NCBI RefSeq assembly: GCF_016801985.1
Contig: NZ_JAEVLS010000002.1
Location: 186,001-250,000 of the forward strand
Origin: Steroidobacter gossypii
Lineage (GTDB): Bacteria > Pseudomonadota > Gammaproteobacteria > Steroidobacterales > Steroidobacteraceae
Reading direction: 5' to 3'
DNA: 64,000 bases
A model generated the notes under the pieces. That model was not told where the DNA came from, made no database searches, and saw nothing but the letters and a program-made list of their open reading frames with translations. Below, piece after piece: positions 15,089-22,882 of the stretch. Positions within the stretch are counted from its first letter, which is position 1. Each line of letters opens with the position of its first letter. Both the position numbers and the translations under genes were made by a program.

Positions 15089-15850
15089 CTATTGCAGATT
15101 GACGAACAAGCCGCCGTCCACCAGCACCGACGCGCCCGTCACATAGCGCGCGAGGTCGGAGGCGAGAAACACCACGCAGCCGGCGACGTCGTCGGGGCGG
15201 CCGAGGCGGCCCAGCGGGATGCGGCCTTCCATGTATTCGCGCTTGCCTGGCTGCGCCAGATCTTCCTTATTGATGGAGGTGGCGATCGTTCCCGGCATCA
15301 CCGAGTTGCAACGGATGCCGTAGCGACCGAGTGCGATGGCGCACGACTGCATCAAGGAGTGCACGCCCGCCTTGGTGGGCGTGTAATGGGTTTGATATTC
15401 GCCGCCGACCAGCGCGCTGATGGAGCTGATGGCGACGATGGAGCCGCCATGGCCCTGGTCCTTCATCTGGTTCGCGGCCGCCTGAGTCATGTAGTAGGCG
15501 CCGTGCAGATTCACCTTGAGCGTGCGTTCCAATGTTTCCTGCGGCATGTCCAGAAACGAATGGAACGGGCAGATGCCGGCATTGCTGACGAACACGTCGA
15601 CCTTGCCGAACTCCTGCACGGCGGCTTTGACGAAGGCGGTGGCAGTGGACGCGTCGGCCACGTCGCCTTTGACGGCGATGGCGCGGCGACCTTTCTTGCG
15701 CACCTCGGCGACGACTTTTTCGGCGTCGGCGCTGTTGCCATGGTAATTGATGGCGACATGCGCGCCGTGCTCGGCGCAACCGAGAGCGGCGCCGGCGCCG
15801 ATGCCTTGCGAGCCGCCGGTGATCAGAACAACTTTATCTTGCAGTAACAT
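15089..15850 (-). CDS. SDR dehydrogenase, probably L-rhamnose 1-dehydrogenase
   Basis: The 253-residue classical SDR has TGGSQGIG (11-18), NAGICPF after the fourth strand, catalytic Ser143, Tyr156 and Lys160 (HYTPTK), and VTGASVLVDGGLFVNLQ at the end. Both the start (MLLQDKVVLITGG) and the YTPTKA motif resemble L-rhamnose 1-dehydrogenases of the non-phosphorylative pathway, which oxidise L-rhamnose to L-rhamnono-1,4-lactone. Context agrees: it follows the IclR gene by 15 bp and faces away from the L-rhamnonate dehydratase operon. Alternatives are other sugar 1-dehydrogenases of the same subfamily, such as fucose- or galactose-active ones. Confidence 0.75.
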   Translation of the reverse strand: MLLQDKVVLITGGSQGIGAGAALGCAEHGAHVAINYHGNSADAEKVVAEVRKKGRRAIAVKGDVADASTATAFVKAAVQEFGKVDVFVSNAGICPFHSFLDMPQETLERTLKVNLHGAYYMTQAAANQMKDQGHGGSIVAISSISALVGGEYQTHYTPTKAGVHSLMQSCAIALGRYGIRCNSVMPGTIATSINKEDLAQPGKREYMEGRIPLGRLGRPDDVAGCVVFLASDLARYVTGASVLVDGGLFVNLQ

Positions 15851-15865
15851 CGATGGAGCCTGTCT

Positions 15866-16717
15866 TCAAATGCGACGTCCCTTGTCGGGTGGGCGAGGGG
15901 CGTTGGTCTTGCCAGGGTCCTCTTCCGGCAGCCAACCGAACTGCTCACTGATCGCCGCGGTGGTTTCCTTGACCGTCGCGGCGAGCGTGGCCATGCGGGC
16001 GTCGCTCATGTATTGAGCGGCGCCCGACACACTGATCGCCGCCACGATCCGGCCGCCCGCCCTGCGAATCGGGGCGGCGACGCAGCGAATGCGATCTTCG
16101 TTTTCTTCCAAGTCGAATGCGTAACCTTGCTGCGCGTAGGCGCGCATGCGCTTCAACCACGTTTCCCAATCGGCGCTCGAGGCCTTGTTGCCGCACTCGC
16201 TTTTCCAAAGCTCGCGCCAGCGGCTTTCGCTTTCATCGAGGATCAGGGCCTTGCCGAGGCCGGTGGTGGTGAGCGGCTGACGCTCGCCGACGCGCGAGCT
16301 GATCTCGATGCGGCGGCGTCCAGGAATCTTGTCGAGATACAAAGCGCGCCATTCTTCGAGCACGCCGAGATGGATCGTATCGTCGCTCGCATCGGCGAGC
16401 TCTTGCAGATAGGGGCGCGCCACGCGCGGCACATCCATCTGCAGGTTGGCGTTGTAGCCGAGCTCGAGCAGCTTCGGGCCGAGCCTGTAGCCCTCGCCCG
16501 GAGCAAATGTGAGATAACGTCGCTCCACCAGCGCGGAGGCGAGGCGATGCGTGGTGCTGCGGGTGAGGCCGAGCTGCTCGGCGAGCTCCGCGAGCCCGAT
16601 GGTGCCGCCGGAGACCGCCTCCAGCACATCGAGGCCGCGAAATAGCGTTTGCGAGCCGCTCGGCTGGCTCGCGGCGGGCGCAGGCTTACCTTTGTTCTTG
16701 GGGCTGACCGTATTCAT
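15866..16717 (-). CDS. IclR-family transcriptional regulator of the rhamnose locus
   Basis: The 283-residue protein has an N-terminal winged HTH (GTIGLAELAEQLGLTRSTTHRLASAL, split here as TIGLAELAEQLGL and TRSTTHRLASAL) and a C-terminal IclR effector domain (about 110-260, with GKALILDESE and IRRAGGRIVAAISVSG). ATG 16717 is preferred over an in-frame ATG at 16759 because AAGGAA lies 6 nt upstream. It is the first gene of the IclR-dehydrogenase pair and diverges from the rhmD operon across 91 bp. That region contains a TATAAT promoter overlapped by an inverted repeat, fitting repression relieved by a rhamnose-pathway intermediate. KdgR and other IclR proteins play this role for pectin sugars. 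Confidence 0.88.
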   Translation of the reverse strand: MNTVSPKNKGKPAPAASQPSGSQTLFRGLDVLEAVSGGTIGLAELAEQLGLTRSTTHRLASALVERRYLTFAPGEGYRLGPKLLELGYNANLQMDVPRVARPYLQELADASDDTIHLGVLEEWRALYLDKIPGRRRIEISSRVGERQPLTTTGLGKALILDESESRWRELWKSECGNKASSADWETWLKRMRAYAQQGYAFDLEENEDRIRCVAAPIRRAGGRIVAAISVSGAAQYMSDARMATLAATVKETTAAISEQFGWLPEEDPGKTNAPRPPDKGRRI

Positions 16718-16746
16718 AAGAACTTCCTTGGAGGTGAGTTTAACGG

Positions 16747-16776
16747 TTGCTTGGCTCATTGGTCCCAATTTATAAT
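16747..16776 (+). promoter_or_regulatory. Promoter of the rhmD operon
   Basis: A -35-like TTGCTT (16747-16752) lies 18 bp before a perfect -10 TATAAT (16771-16776). Transcription would start near 16783, about 26 bases before the rhmD ATG. Confidence 0.65.
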
Positions 16777-16798
16777 ATCTCATCCCACATAGTGAGAT
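16777..16798. promoter_or_regulatory. Candidate IclR operator at the rhmD start point
   Basis: The inverted repeat ATCTCA-N10-TGAGAT begins at the base after the -10 box and covers the expected transcription start. A repressor bound here would block the rhmD run. It sits between the divergent IclR and rhmD genes and contains ATCCCACATAG (16782-16792), a word that recurs with one change before the GH106 gene. Confidence 0.55.
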
Positions 16799-16808
16799 CC
16801 AGGGGAAA

Positions 16809-17996
16809 ATGAACAAACCGGCCACCATCAAGCAGGTTCGCGCATTCGTGGTGCGTGGAGGGGGCGCGGATTATCACGACCAGGGCGGCGGGCATTGGAT
16901 CGACGATCACATCGCCACGCCCATGAGTCGTTATCCCCAGTATCGCCAGAGCCGTCAGAGTTTTGGCATCAACGTACTCGGCACCTTGGTGGTGGAGATC
17001 GAAGCGTCCGACGGCACCGTCGGTTTCGCAGTCACCACGGGCGGCGAGCCGGCCGCCTACATCGTCGAAAAGCATCTCGCGCGCTTCCTGGAAGGCGCGC
17101 CGGTCACGGAGATCGAAAAGATCTGGGACCAGATGTACTTCTCCACTCAATATTACGGCCGCAAGGGCCTGGTGGTGAATGCGCTCAGCGGCGTCGACCT
17201 GGCGCTGTGGGATCTCAACGGCAAGCTGCGTAACGAACCCGTTTATCACATGCTCGGCGGCGCGGTGCGCGACGAGCTGCAGTTCTACGCCACCGGCGCG
17301 CGTCCGGATCTGGCGCAGAAGCTGGGCTTCATCGGCGGCAAGATGCCTTTGCATCACGGCCCCGCCGAAGGCGCCGAAGGTTTCCGCAAGAATCTGGAAG
17401 AGCTGGCGTCGATGCGGGCCAAGGTCGGCCCGGATTTCTGGCTCATGTTCGATTGCTGGATGAGCCTGGAGCTCAACTACGCCATCCGGCTTGCGCAGGC
17501 GGCGCACGAATACGATCTGAAGTGGATCGAAGAGGCGCTGTCACCCGACGACTACTGGGGCTATGCCGAGCTGAAGAAACAGGCGCCTCGGGGCATGTTG
17601 GTCACCACTGGCGAGCACGAAGCTACTCGTTGGGGTTTCCGCATGCTGCTCGAGATGGGTTGCTGCGACATCATTCAGCCGGATGTGGGCTGGTGCGGCG
17701 GCATGACCGAGCTCATCAAAATCTCCGCGCTCGCCGATGCTCGCGGCGCGCTCGTCATTCCGCACGGCTCTTCCGTGTACAGCTATCACTTCGTGATCAC
17801 GCGTCATAACTCGCCGTTCGCGGAGTTCCTGATGATGGCGCCCAAGGCCGACCGCGTGGTGCCCATGTTCAATCCGCTGCTGCTCGAGGAGCCGGTGCCG
17901 GTGAACGGCAGGCTCAAGGCCAGCGAGCTCGATCGCCCCGGCTTCGGCGTCCGCTTGAATCCGGACTGCCCGCTGCACCGTCCCTACACCCACTGA
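16809..17996 (+). CDS. rhmD: L-rhamnonate dehydratase
   Basis: The 395-residue enolase-superfamily enzyme converts L-rhamnonate to 2-keto-3-deoxy-L-rhamnonate in the cytoplasm. It matches Enterobacteriaceae RhmD along its length: [72 protein letters not shown] and FLM-A-P. Mg ligands are expected at Asp215 (MFDCWMS), Glu241 (WIEEAL) and Glu269 (GEHEAT). The catalytic base is expected at His319 (PHGSS). It is the first gene of the plus-strand run and is read from the TATAAT promoter at 16747-16776. Confidence 0.95.
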   Translation: MNKPATIKQVRAFVVRGGGADYHDQGGGHWIDDHIATPMSRYPQYRQSRQSFGINVLGTLVVEIEASDGTVGFAVTTGGEPAAYIVEKHLARFLEGAPVTEIEKIWDQMYFSTQYYGRKGLVVNALSGVDLALWDLNGKLRNEPVYHMLGGAVRDELQFYATGARPDLAQKLGFIGGKMPLHHGPAEGAEGFRKNLEELASMRAKVGPDFWLMFDCWMSLELNYAIRLAQAAHEYDLKWIEEALSPDDYWGYAELKKQAPRGMLVTTGEHEATRWGFRMLLEMGCCDIIQPDVGWCGGMTELIKISALADARGALVIPHGSSVYSYHFVITRHNSPFAEFLMMAPKADRVVPMFNPLLLEEPVPVNGRLKASELDRPGFGVRLNPDCPLHRPYTH

Positions 17997-18023
17997 AGTT
18001 TCGCCCAATTCGCAGGATCGCTC

Positions 18024-18878
18024 ATGAAGTTATTGCGCTATGGCCCGAAGGGCCAGGAAAAGCCCGGGCTGCTCGACGGGACCGGTACCATCCGCGATCT
18101 GTCGGGTCACATCGCCGACATCACTCCCGAGGTGCTCTCCAAGCAAGGCCTCGCGAAACTGGCGGCGCTCGACCCCGAGTCGTTGCCCGCCGTGTCCGGC
18201 ACGCCGCGCTATGGCGTTCCGGTGAACGGCATCTCCAAGTTCCTCGCCATCGGCACCAACTTCTCGGATCACGCGCGCGAATCGAACATGCCGATTCCCA
18301 CCGAGCCGCCGGTGTTCACCAAGTTTGTTTCCTGTCTCAACGGCCCGAACGACGACGTGATGCTGCCCAAGGAGGCCACCAAGGCCGATTGGGAAGTGGA
18401 GCTGGGCTTTTTCATCGGCAAGCAGGCGCGCTACGTCGAGGAGTCGCAAGCGCTGGACTACATCGCCGGCTACGTGCTGGTGAACGACGTGAGCGAGCGC
18501 GCCTTCCAGCTCGAGCGCGGCCCGACCTGGGACAAGGGCAAGGGCTTCGATACTTTCGGTCCGGTCGGGCCGTGGCTGGTCACGCCCGACGAAGTGGGCG
18601 ATCCGCAGAATCTGAACATGTGGCTGGATCTGAACGGCAAGCGCATGCAGACCGGCAACTCCAACACCATGATCTTCAACTGCGCGCAGATCGTCGCGTA
18701 TCTCAGCCGCTTCGTGACTTTGATGCCCGGCGATCTGGTGACCACCGGCACGCCGCCAGGCGTGGGCCTGGGACAGAAGCCCACGCCGATCTGGTTGAAG
18801 GCCGGCGACACCATGCACCTGGGGATCGACAAGCTCGGCGAGCAGAAACAGAAAGTGGTCGCTTGGAGCCGGGGCTGA
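18024..18878 (+). CDS. FAH-family hydrolase, probable 2,4-diketo-3-deoxy-L-rhamnonate hydrolase (LRA6-type)
   Basis: The 284-residue protein is a fumarylacetoacetate-hydrolase superfamily member. It has LAIGTNFSDHARE (74-86), metal-binding Glu124 and Glu126 in WEVELGFFIGK, Asp155 in VNDVSER, and FDTFGPVGPWLVTPDEV and GDLVTTGTPPGVGLG motifs. In the non-phosphorylative diketo-hydrolase pathway this family cleaves 2,4-diketo-3-deoxy-L-rhamnonate to pyruvate and L-lactate. The neighbours supply the dehydratase before it and the SDR after it. Related enzymes act in L-fucose catabolism, so substrate assignment rests on RhmD and RhaT next door. Confidence 0.82.
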   Translation: MKLLRYGPKGQEKPGLLDGTGTIRDLSGHIADITPEVLSKQGLAKLAALDPESLPAVSGTPRYGVPVNGISKFLAIGTNFSDHARESNMPIPTEPPVFTKFVSCLNGPNDDVMLPKEATKADWEVELGFFIGKQARYVEESQALDYIAGYVLVNDVSERAFQLERGPTWDKGKGFDTFGPVGPWLVTPDEVGDPQNLNMWLDLNGKRMQTGNSNTMIFNCAQIVAYLSRFVTLMPGDLVTTGTPPGVGLGQKPTPIWLKAGDTMHLGIDKLGEQKQKVVAWSRG

Positions 18879-19636
18879 TGAGCGTGACGATTTATCAGGG
18901 TCGCTTCGCGGGGCAGACCGCGGTTATCACCGGCGGCGCTTCGGGCGTCGGGCTCGCGCTGGCCGAGCGCTTCACCAAAGAAGGCGCGAAGGTCAGCATC
19001 TGGGATCGGGACGTGCAGCGTCTGGAGCAGGCCAAGCAGACTTCCGGCGCGGTTCACATACAAACAGTCGACGTTTCGGACGAAGCGCAGGTCGCAAAGG
19101 CCGCCGCCACGTCCTACGAGGCGCTGGGCAAGCGCATCGACATTCTGGTGGCCAGCGCCGGCATCACCGGCCCGACGACCACGCTGTGGGACTATCCACC
19201 GGCAGACTGGCGGCGCGTGATCGACATCAACTTGAACGGTGTGTTCTACACCAACAAGTTCATCGTGCCGTACATGAAGGAGCGCGACTACGGTCGCATC
19301 GTGAATATCGCTTCGGTGGCGGGCAAGGAAGGCAATCCCAACGCGTCGGCGTATTCCACGTCCAAGGCCGGCGTGATCGGCCTGACCAAATCGCTGGGCA
19401 AAGAGCTGGCGAAAACCGGCATTCGCGTGAACTGCGTGACGCCGGCGACTTTCAAGAGCCCGATTCTCGAGCAACTGACCCAGGCGCAGATCGATTACAT
19501 GGTCTCGCGCATTCCCATCGGCCGCGTCGGCGAGATCGACGAGGTCGCAGCGTTGTGTTGCTGGCTGGCGAGCGCGGAATGTTCGTTCAGCACGGCGGCC
19601 ACTTTCGATATCTCGGGCGGCCGCACGACGTACTAG
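18878..19636 (+). CDS. SDR, probable 2-keto-3-deoxy-L-rhamnonate 4-dehydrogenase (LRA5-type)
   Basis: The 252-residue SDR has cofactor motif TGGASGVG (18-25), ASAGITGPT, and catalytic Tyr159/Lys163 (AYSTSK). Asp43 at the end of strand 2 (SIWDRD) suggests NAD+. It ends SGGRTTY. It should oxidise C4 of 2-keto-3-deoxy-L-rhamnonate, giving the diketo acid cleaved by the FAH enzyme encoded just upstream. The ATG is part of TGATG, sharing one base with the previous stop, so the two enzymes are made from coupled translation. An in-frame longer reading into the FAH gene is an artefact. Confidence 0.82.
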   Translation: MSVTIYQGRFAGQTAVITGGASGVGLALAERFTKEGAKVSIWDRDVQRLEQAKQTSGAVHIQTVDVSDEAQVAKAAATSYEALGKRIDILVASAGITGPTTTLWDYPPADWRRVIDINLNGVFYTNKFIVPYMKERDYGRIVNIASVAGKEGNPNASAYSTSKAGVIGLTKSLGKELAKTGIRVNCVTPATFKSPILEQLTQAQIDYMVSRIPIGRVGEIDEVAALCCWLASAECSFSTAATFDISGGRTTY

Positions 19637-19669
19637 CCGTCGCGGGTCGTTCGGAATTTAGGGGGACGA

Positions 19670-20545
19670 GTGCAAGTAGTCGATCCACACGTGCATCTGT
19701 GGGATCTGGGGCAAGTGCATTTGCCCTGGCTGTCGCCCGCGAGCGTCGCTTACTCCGGTGACAATCGCCTGCTGCCGCGTACGTTCACTCCGAGTGAGCT
19801 GCGCGCTGGCGCGGGGGACGTCGAAGTCCTCAAAGTCATCAACGTCGAAGCGAATCCGCAGGACGCCGTGGCGGAGACACGCTGGTTACAGTCTCTCGCC
19901 GATACGACCGGCTACCCGCAAGGCATCGTGGCGCTGGTGGATCTCGCGCAGCCGGACGCCGGCACCGCATTGGCTGCGCATGCCGAATCGACGAATCTGC
20001 GCGGCATCCGCCAGATTCTCAACGTGCACTCGAATCCTCTCTATGACTATGTGTCCCGGCATTACATGCAGGACACCCAGTGGCGCGCCAACCTGCGTCT
20101 GCTGGCCAGGCACAAGCTGTCGTTCGATCTGCAGATCTATCCTTCGCAGGCGCCGCTCGCGGCGGAAGTGATCCGCGAGAATCCGGATATTCCTTTCATA
20201 TTGAACCACGCGGGCATGTGGGTGGATCGCACGCTGACCGGCTGGCGCGAATGGCGCAACGGCCTGCGCCTGCTGGCGGCGCTGCCAAACGTCACCGTGA
20301 AGATCAGCGGCCTGGTGATGTTCGATCATCTCTGGACCATCGAAAGCCTGCGCCCGTGCGTGCTGGACGCGATCGATGCGTTTGGCGTCGAGCGAGCGTG
20401 TTTCGCTTCCAACTTTCCCATCGACGGCCTGCACGCCAACTACGCGGAGCTGTGGCACGCGTACGCGGACATCGTGGCCAGCGCTTCTCCGCAAGAGCAA
20501 CGCGCGCTCTTCGTTTCCAACGCCGAACGGATCTACCGCGTCTGA
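19670..20545 (+). CDS. Amidohydrolase-family protein, probable L-rhamnono-1,4-lactonase (LRA2-type)
   Basis: The 291-residue TIM-barrel protein starts at GTG 19670 behind a GGGGGA box. The first metal-binding motif is D5-P-H7-V-H9-LW. Further signature segments are NVEANPQDAVAETRWLQ, LRGIRQILN, FILNHAGMW and ACFASNFPIDGL, typical of the amidohydrolase-2/sugar-lactonase group that includes fucono- and rhamnono-lactonases. It would hydrolyse L-rhamnono-1,4-lactone to L-rhamnonate, completing the oxidative pathway. Its stop overlaps the rhaT start as TGATG. An alternative is a related aldonolactonase with another substrate. Confidence 0.8.
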   Translation: MQVVDPHVHLWDLGQVHLPWLSPASVAYSGDNRLLPRTFTPSELRAGAGDVEVLKVINVEANPQDAVAETRWLQSLADTTGYPQGIVALVDLAQPDAGTALAAHAESTNLRGIRQILNVHSNPLYDYVSRHYMQDTQWRANLRLLARHKLSFDLQIYPSQAPLAAEVIRENPDIPFILNHAGMWVDRTLTGWREWRNGLRLLAALPNVTVKISGLVMFDHLWTIESLRPCVLDAIDAFGVERACFASNFPIDGLHANYAELWHAYADIVASASPQEQRALFVSNAERIYRV

Positions 20546-21594
20546 TGCAAATTCTCCTGGGTGTCATCTACCACTTCATCGGTGGTTTCGCGTCTGCGAG
20601 CTTCTATCTGCCGTTCAAGAACGTGCGCCGCTGGTCGTGGGAGACCTATTGGCTGGTGGGCGGCATTGCTTCGTGGTTGCTGGCGCCTTGGGTGGCCGCG
20701 ACGCTGACAGTTCCGGGCTACATGGACATCGTGCGCGAGACGCCAAGCTCGACGGTGTTCTGGACCTACATCATGGGCCTGCTGTGGGGCATCGGCGGCC
20801 TGACGTATGGGTTGTCGATGCGCTATCTCGGGTTGTCGCTCGGCGTGTCAGTCGTGCTGGGATTCTGCTCGGCGTTCGGTGCGTTGATTCCGCCGATCTA
20901 TCGCGACATCGCGGGGCTGGAGGGAGAAACATTCTCCGGCCTGATGGCGGAGACCGGCGGCCAGCTGGTCGTGCTTGGCGTGTTCGTCTGCCTGGTCGGC
21001 ATCGCCATCTGCGGCCGTGCCGGCGTCATGAAAGAACGCGAGCTTTCGCCGGCGGAAAAAACCGCATCGGTGCAGGAGTTCGCGCTGGCCCGTGGCCTGA
21101 CGGTCGCGGTGATCTCGGGCATCCTGAGCGCGTGCTTCAACTTCGGTTTGGAAGCGGGCAAGCCGATGGCGCAAATGGCCGAAGCGGTCGGCGCCAATCC
21201 GCTGTTCCGAAACAACGTGGTGTTCGTGGTGGTGCTGTGGGGCGGCCTCACGACCAATCTGTTGTGGTGTCTGGTGCTGGCGGCGCGCAACCGCTCGTTC
21301 TCGGATTACACCAACAAGGAGGCGCCGCTCGCGAAGAACTACATCTTCGCGCTGCTCGCGGGCACGACCTGGTTCCTGCAGTTTTTCTTCTACGGCATGG
21401 GCGAGAGCAAGCTGTCGAACGGCGCGGCGTCGTGGATCCTGCACATGGCGTTCATCATCGCGCTCGGCAACATGTGGGGCTTGTTTCTGAAAGAGTGGCG
21501 TGGCGTGAGCAAGAGCACGCTGGCGACAGTGTTCCTCGGCATCGGCGTACTGCTGCTGTCGGTGGTGATCGTGGGGTACGGCAATGCGCTCTGA
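20545..21594 (+). CDS. rhaT: L-rhamnose/proton symporter, RhaT family
   Basis: The 349-residue inner-membrane protein has about ten hydrophobic segments. RhaT landmarks are the N-terminal FIGGFASASFYLPFKNVRRW, WTYIMGLLWGIGGLTYGLSM, GVSVVLGFCSAFGALIPP and ISGILSACFNFGLEAGKPM, and the C-terminal GESKLSNGAASWILHMAFII. It imports L-rhamnose released in the periplasm by the rhamnosidases encoded downstream. Its start overlaps the lactonase stop (TGATG). Its stop lies 11 bp inside the following MFS gene, so the two transporters are translationally coupled. Confidence 0.93.
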   Translation: MQILLGVIYHFIGGFASASFYLPFKNVRRWSWETYWLVGGIASWLLAPWVAATLTVPGYMDIVRETPSSTVFWTYIMGLLWGIGGLTYGLSMRYLGLSLGVSVVLGFCSAFGALIPPIYRDIAGLEGETFSGLMAETGGQLVVLGVFVCLVGIAICGRAGVMKERELSPAEKTASVQEFALARGLTVAVISGILSACFNFGLEAGKPMAQMAEAVGANPLFRNNVVFVVVLWGGLTTNLLWCLVLAARNRSFSDYTNKEAPLAKNYIFALLAGTTWFLQFFFYGMGESKLSNGAASWILHMAFIIALGNMWGLFLKEWRGVSKSTLATVFLGIGVLLLSVVIVGYGNAL

Positions 21595-22882
21595 ATCGGC
21601 CGTCCCGACTTTCGAGGAGGTGGATAGCTCCACGCGCGTGGGCCGGCACCGTTGGGTGATTTGCGCGCTGCTGTTCATCGCCACCGTCATCAACTATGTC
21701 GACCGGCAGATCCTCGGCATTCTGAAGCCGGTGCTGTCGGACGAGTTTCAGTGGAGCGAAGTCGATTACGCCAACATCGTGTTCTGGTTCCAGGCGGCGT
21801 ATGCGATGGCGTATGTCGTGTGGGGCCGCACGGTCGACCGCGTCGGCGCGCGCTGGGGATATTTCGTGGCCTTCGCGATCTGGCAGGTGGCGCACATCGC
21901 CCACGCCGGTGCGAGCAGCGTCGCGCACTTCATCGCGGCTCGCGTGGCGCTTGGCGTCGGCGAGGCGGGCAGCTTCCCGGCCAGCCTCAAGGCCGTAACG
22001 GAATGGTTTCCTAAGCGCGAGCGCGCTTTTGCCACCGGTGTCTTCAATGCGGGCTCCAACGTCGGCGCCATCATCACGCCGTTGATCATCCCGAGCATCA
22101 CCATCGCACTCGGCTGGCAGGCGGCGTTCGTGATCACCGGCGTCGTCAGCTTGTTGTGGCTGGTCGTTTGGTTGATGTTTTATCGCGCGCCACGGCTGAG
22201 CAAGCGTGTCGGCGCCGCCGAGCTGGCGCACATCGAGAGCGATCCGCCGGATCCGCCGGTCGCGGCGGTGGGCTGGGGCACGGTGCTGCGAAAGAAAGAA
22301 ACCTGGGCCTTCGCCATCGCCAAGTTTCTCACCGACCCGATCTGGTGGATGTTTCTGTTCTGGCTGCCGGACTTTTTCGCCAAGACCTATGACCTCGACC
22401 TCAAGAGCTATGGGCCGCCGCTGGTGGTCGTGTATCTGCTGGCCGACGTCGGCAGTATCGCGGGCGGCTGGTTCTCGCTGAAGCTGATTCGGGGCGGCCG
22501 CTCGATCAACTTCGCTCGCAAGACGGCCATGTTGGTGTGTGCGCTGATGGTCACTCCGATGTTCTTCGCGCAGCAGGTGAGCTCGCTGTGGCTGGCAGTG
22601 CTGATCGTGGGCCTGGCAGCGGCGGCTCATCAGGGCTTCTCCGCCAATCTGTTCACCATTCCGGGTGACGTGTTTCCACGTCGCGCGGTGGGCTCGGTGA
22701 TCGGCGTCGGCGGCATGTTCGGCGCGCTGGGCGGCATGCTGATGGCGAAGTACGTCGGCTATGTGCTCGAGAAGCTCGGCACCTACACGCCGATGTTCAT
22801 CATCGCGGGCTCGGTCTATCTGGTCGCGTTGCTGCTGATCCATGTCTTGTCGCCGCGCTTGCAAGAAGTGGATGTGAAATGA
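21584..22882 (+). CDS. MFS transporter, anion:cation symporter (ExuT-like) group
   Basis: The 432-residue 12-helix transporter shows the ACS-family start NYVDRQILGILKP, the A-like motif GRTVDRVGARWGY, GVGEAGSFPASLKAVTEWFPKRER (in two parts VGEAGSFPASLK and EWFPKRERA), and a later GDVFPRRAVGSVIGVGGMFG. ExuT-type members carry hexuronates and related acids. Beside pectinases it probably imports galacturonate or unsaturated uronate products, complementing RhaT, which takes the neutral sugar. It overlaps rhaT by 11 bp at the start and the GH78 gene by ATGA at the end. Confidence 0.85.
   Translation: MRSESAVPTFEEVDSSTRVGRHRWVICALLFIATVINYVDRQILGILKPVLSDEFQWSEVDYANIVFWFQAAYAMAYVVWGRTVDRVGARWGYFVAFAIWQVAHIAHAGASSVAHFIAARVALGVGEAGSFPASLKAVTEWFPKRERAFATGVFNAGSNVGAIITPLIIPSITIALGWQAAFVITGVVSLLWLVVWLMFYRAPRLSKRVGAAELAHIESDPPDPPVAAVGWGTVLRKKETWAFAIAKFLTDPIWWMFLFWLPDFFAKTYDLDLKSYGPPLVVVYLLADVGSIAGGWFSLKLIRGGRSINFARKTAMLVCALMVTPMFFAQQVSSLWLAVLIVGLAAAAHQGFSANLFTIPGDVFPRRAVGSVIGVGGMFGALGGMLMAKYVGYVLEKLGTYTPMFIIAGSVYLVALLLIHVLSPRLQEVDVK

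Noticed and set aside
18389-19636. An apparent fusion of the FAH gene region with the SDR at 18878
   Set aside because: The upstream part is a different frame of the FAH gene; the TGATG at 18876-18880 marks the real SDR start.
18024-19636. Assignment of the FAH/SDR pair to L-fucose catabolism
   Set aside because: The same enzyme families serve L-fucose, but the dehydratase in the run is clearly RhmD-like and RhaT follows, so L-rhamnose is favoured.
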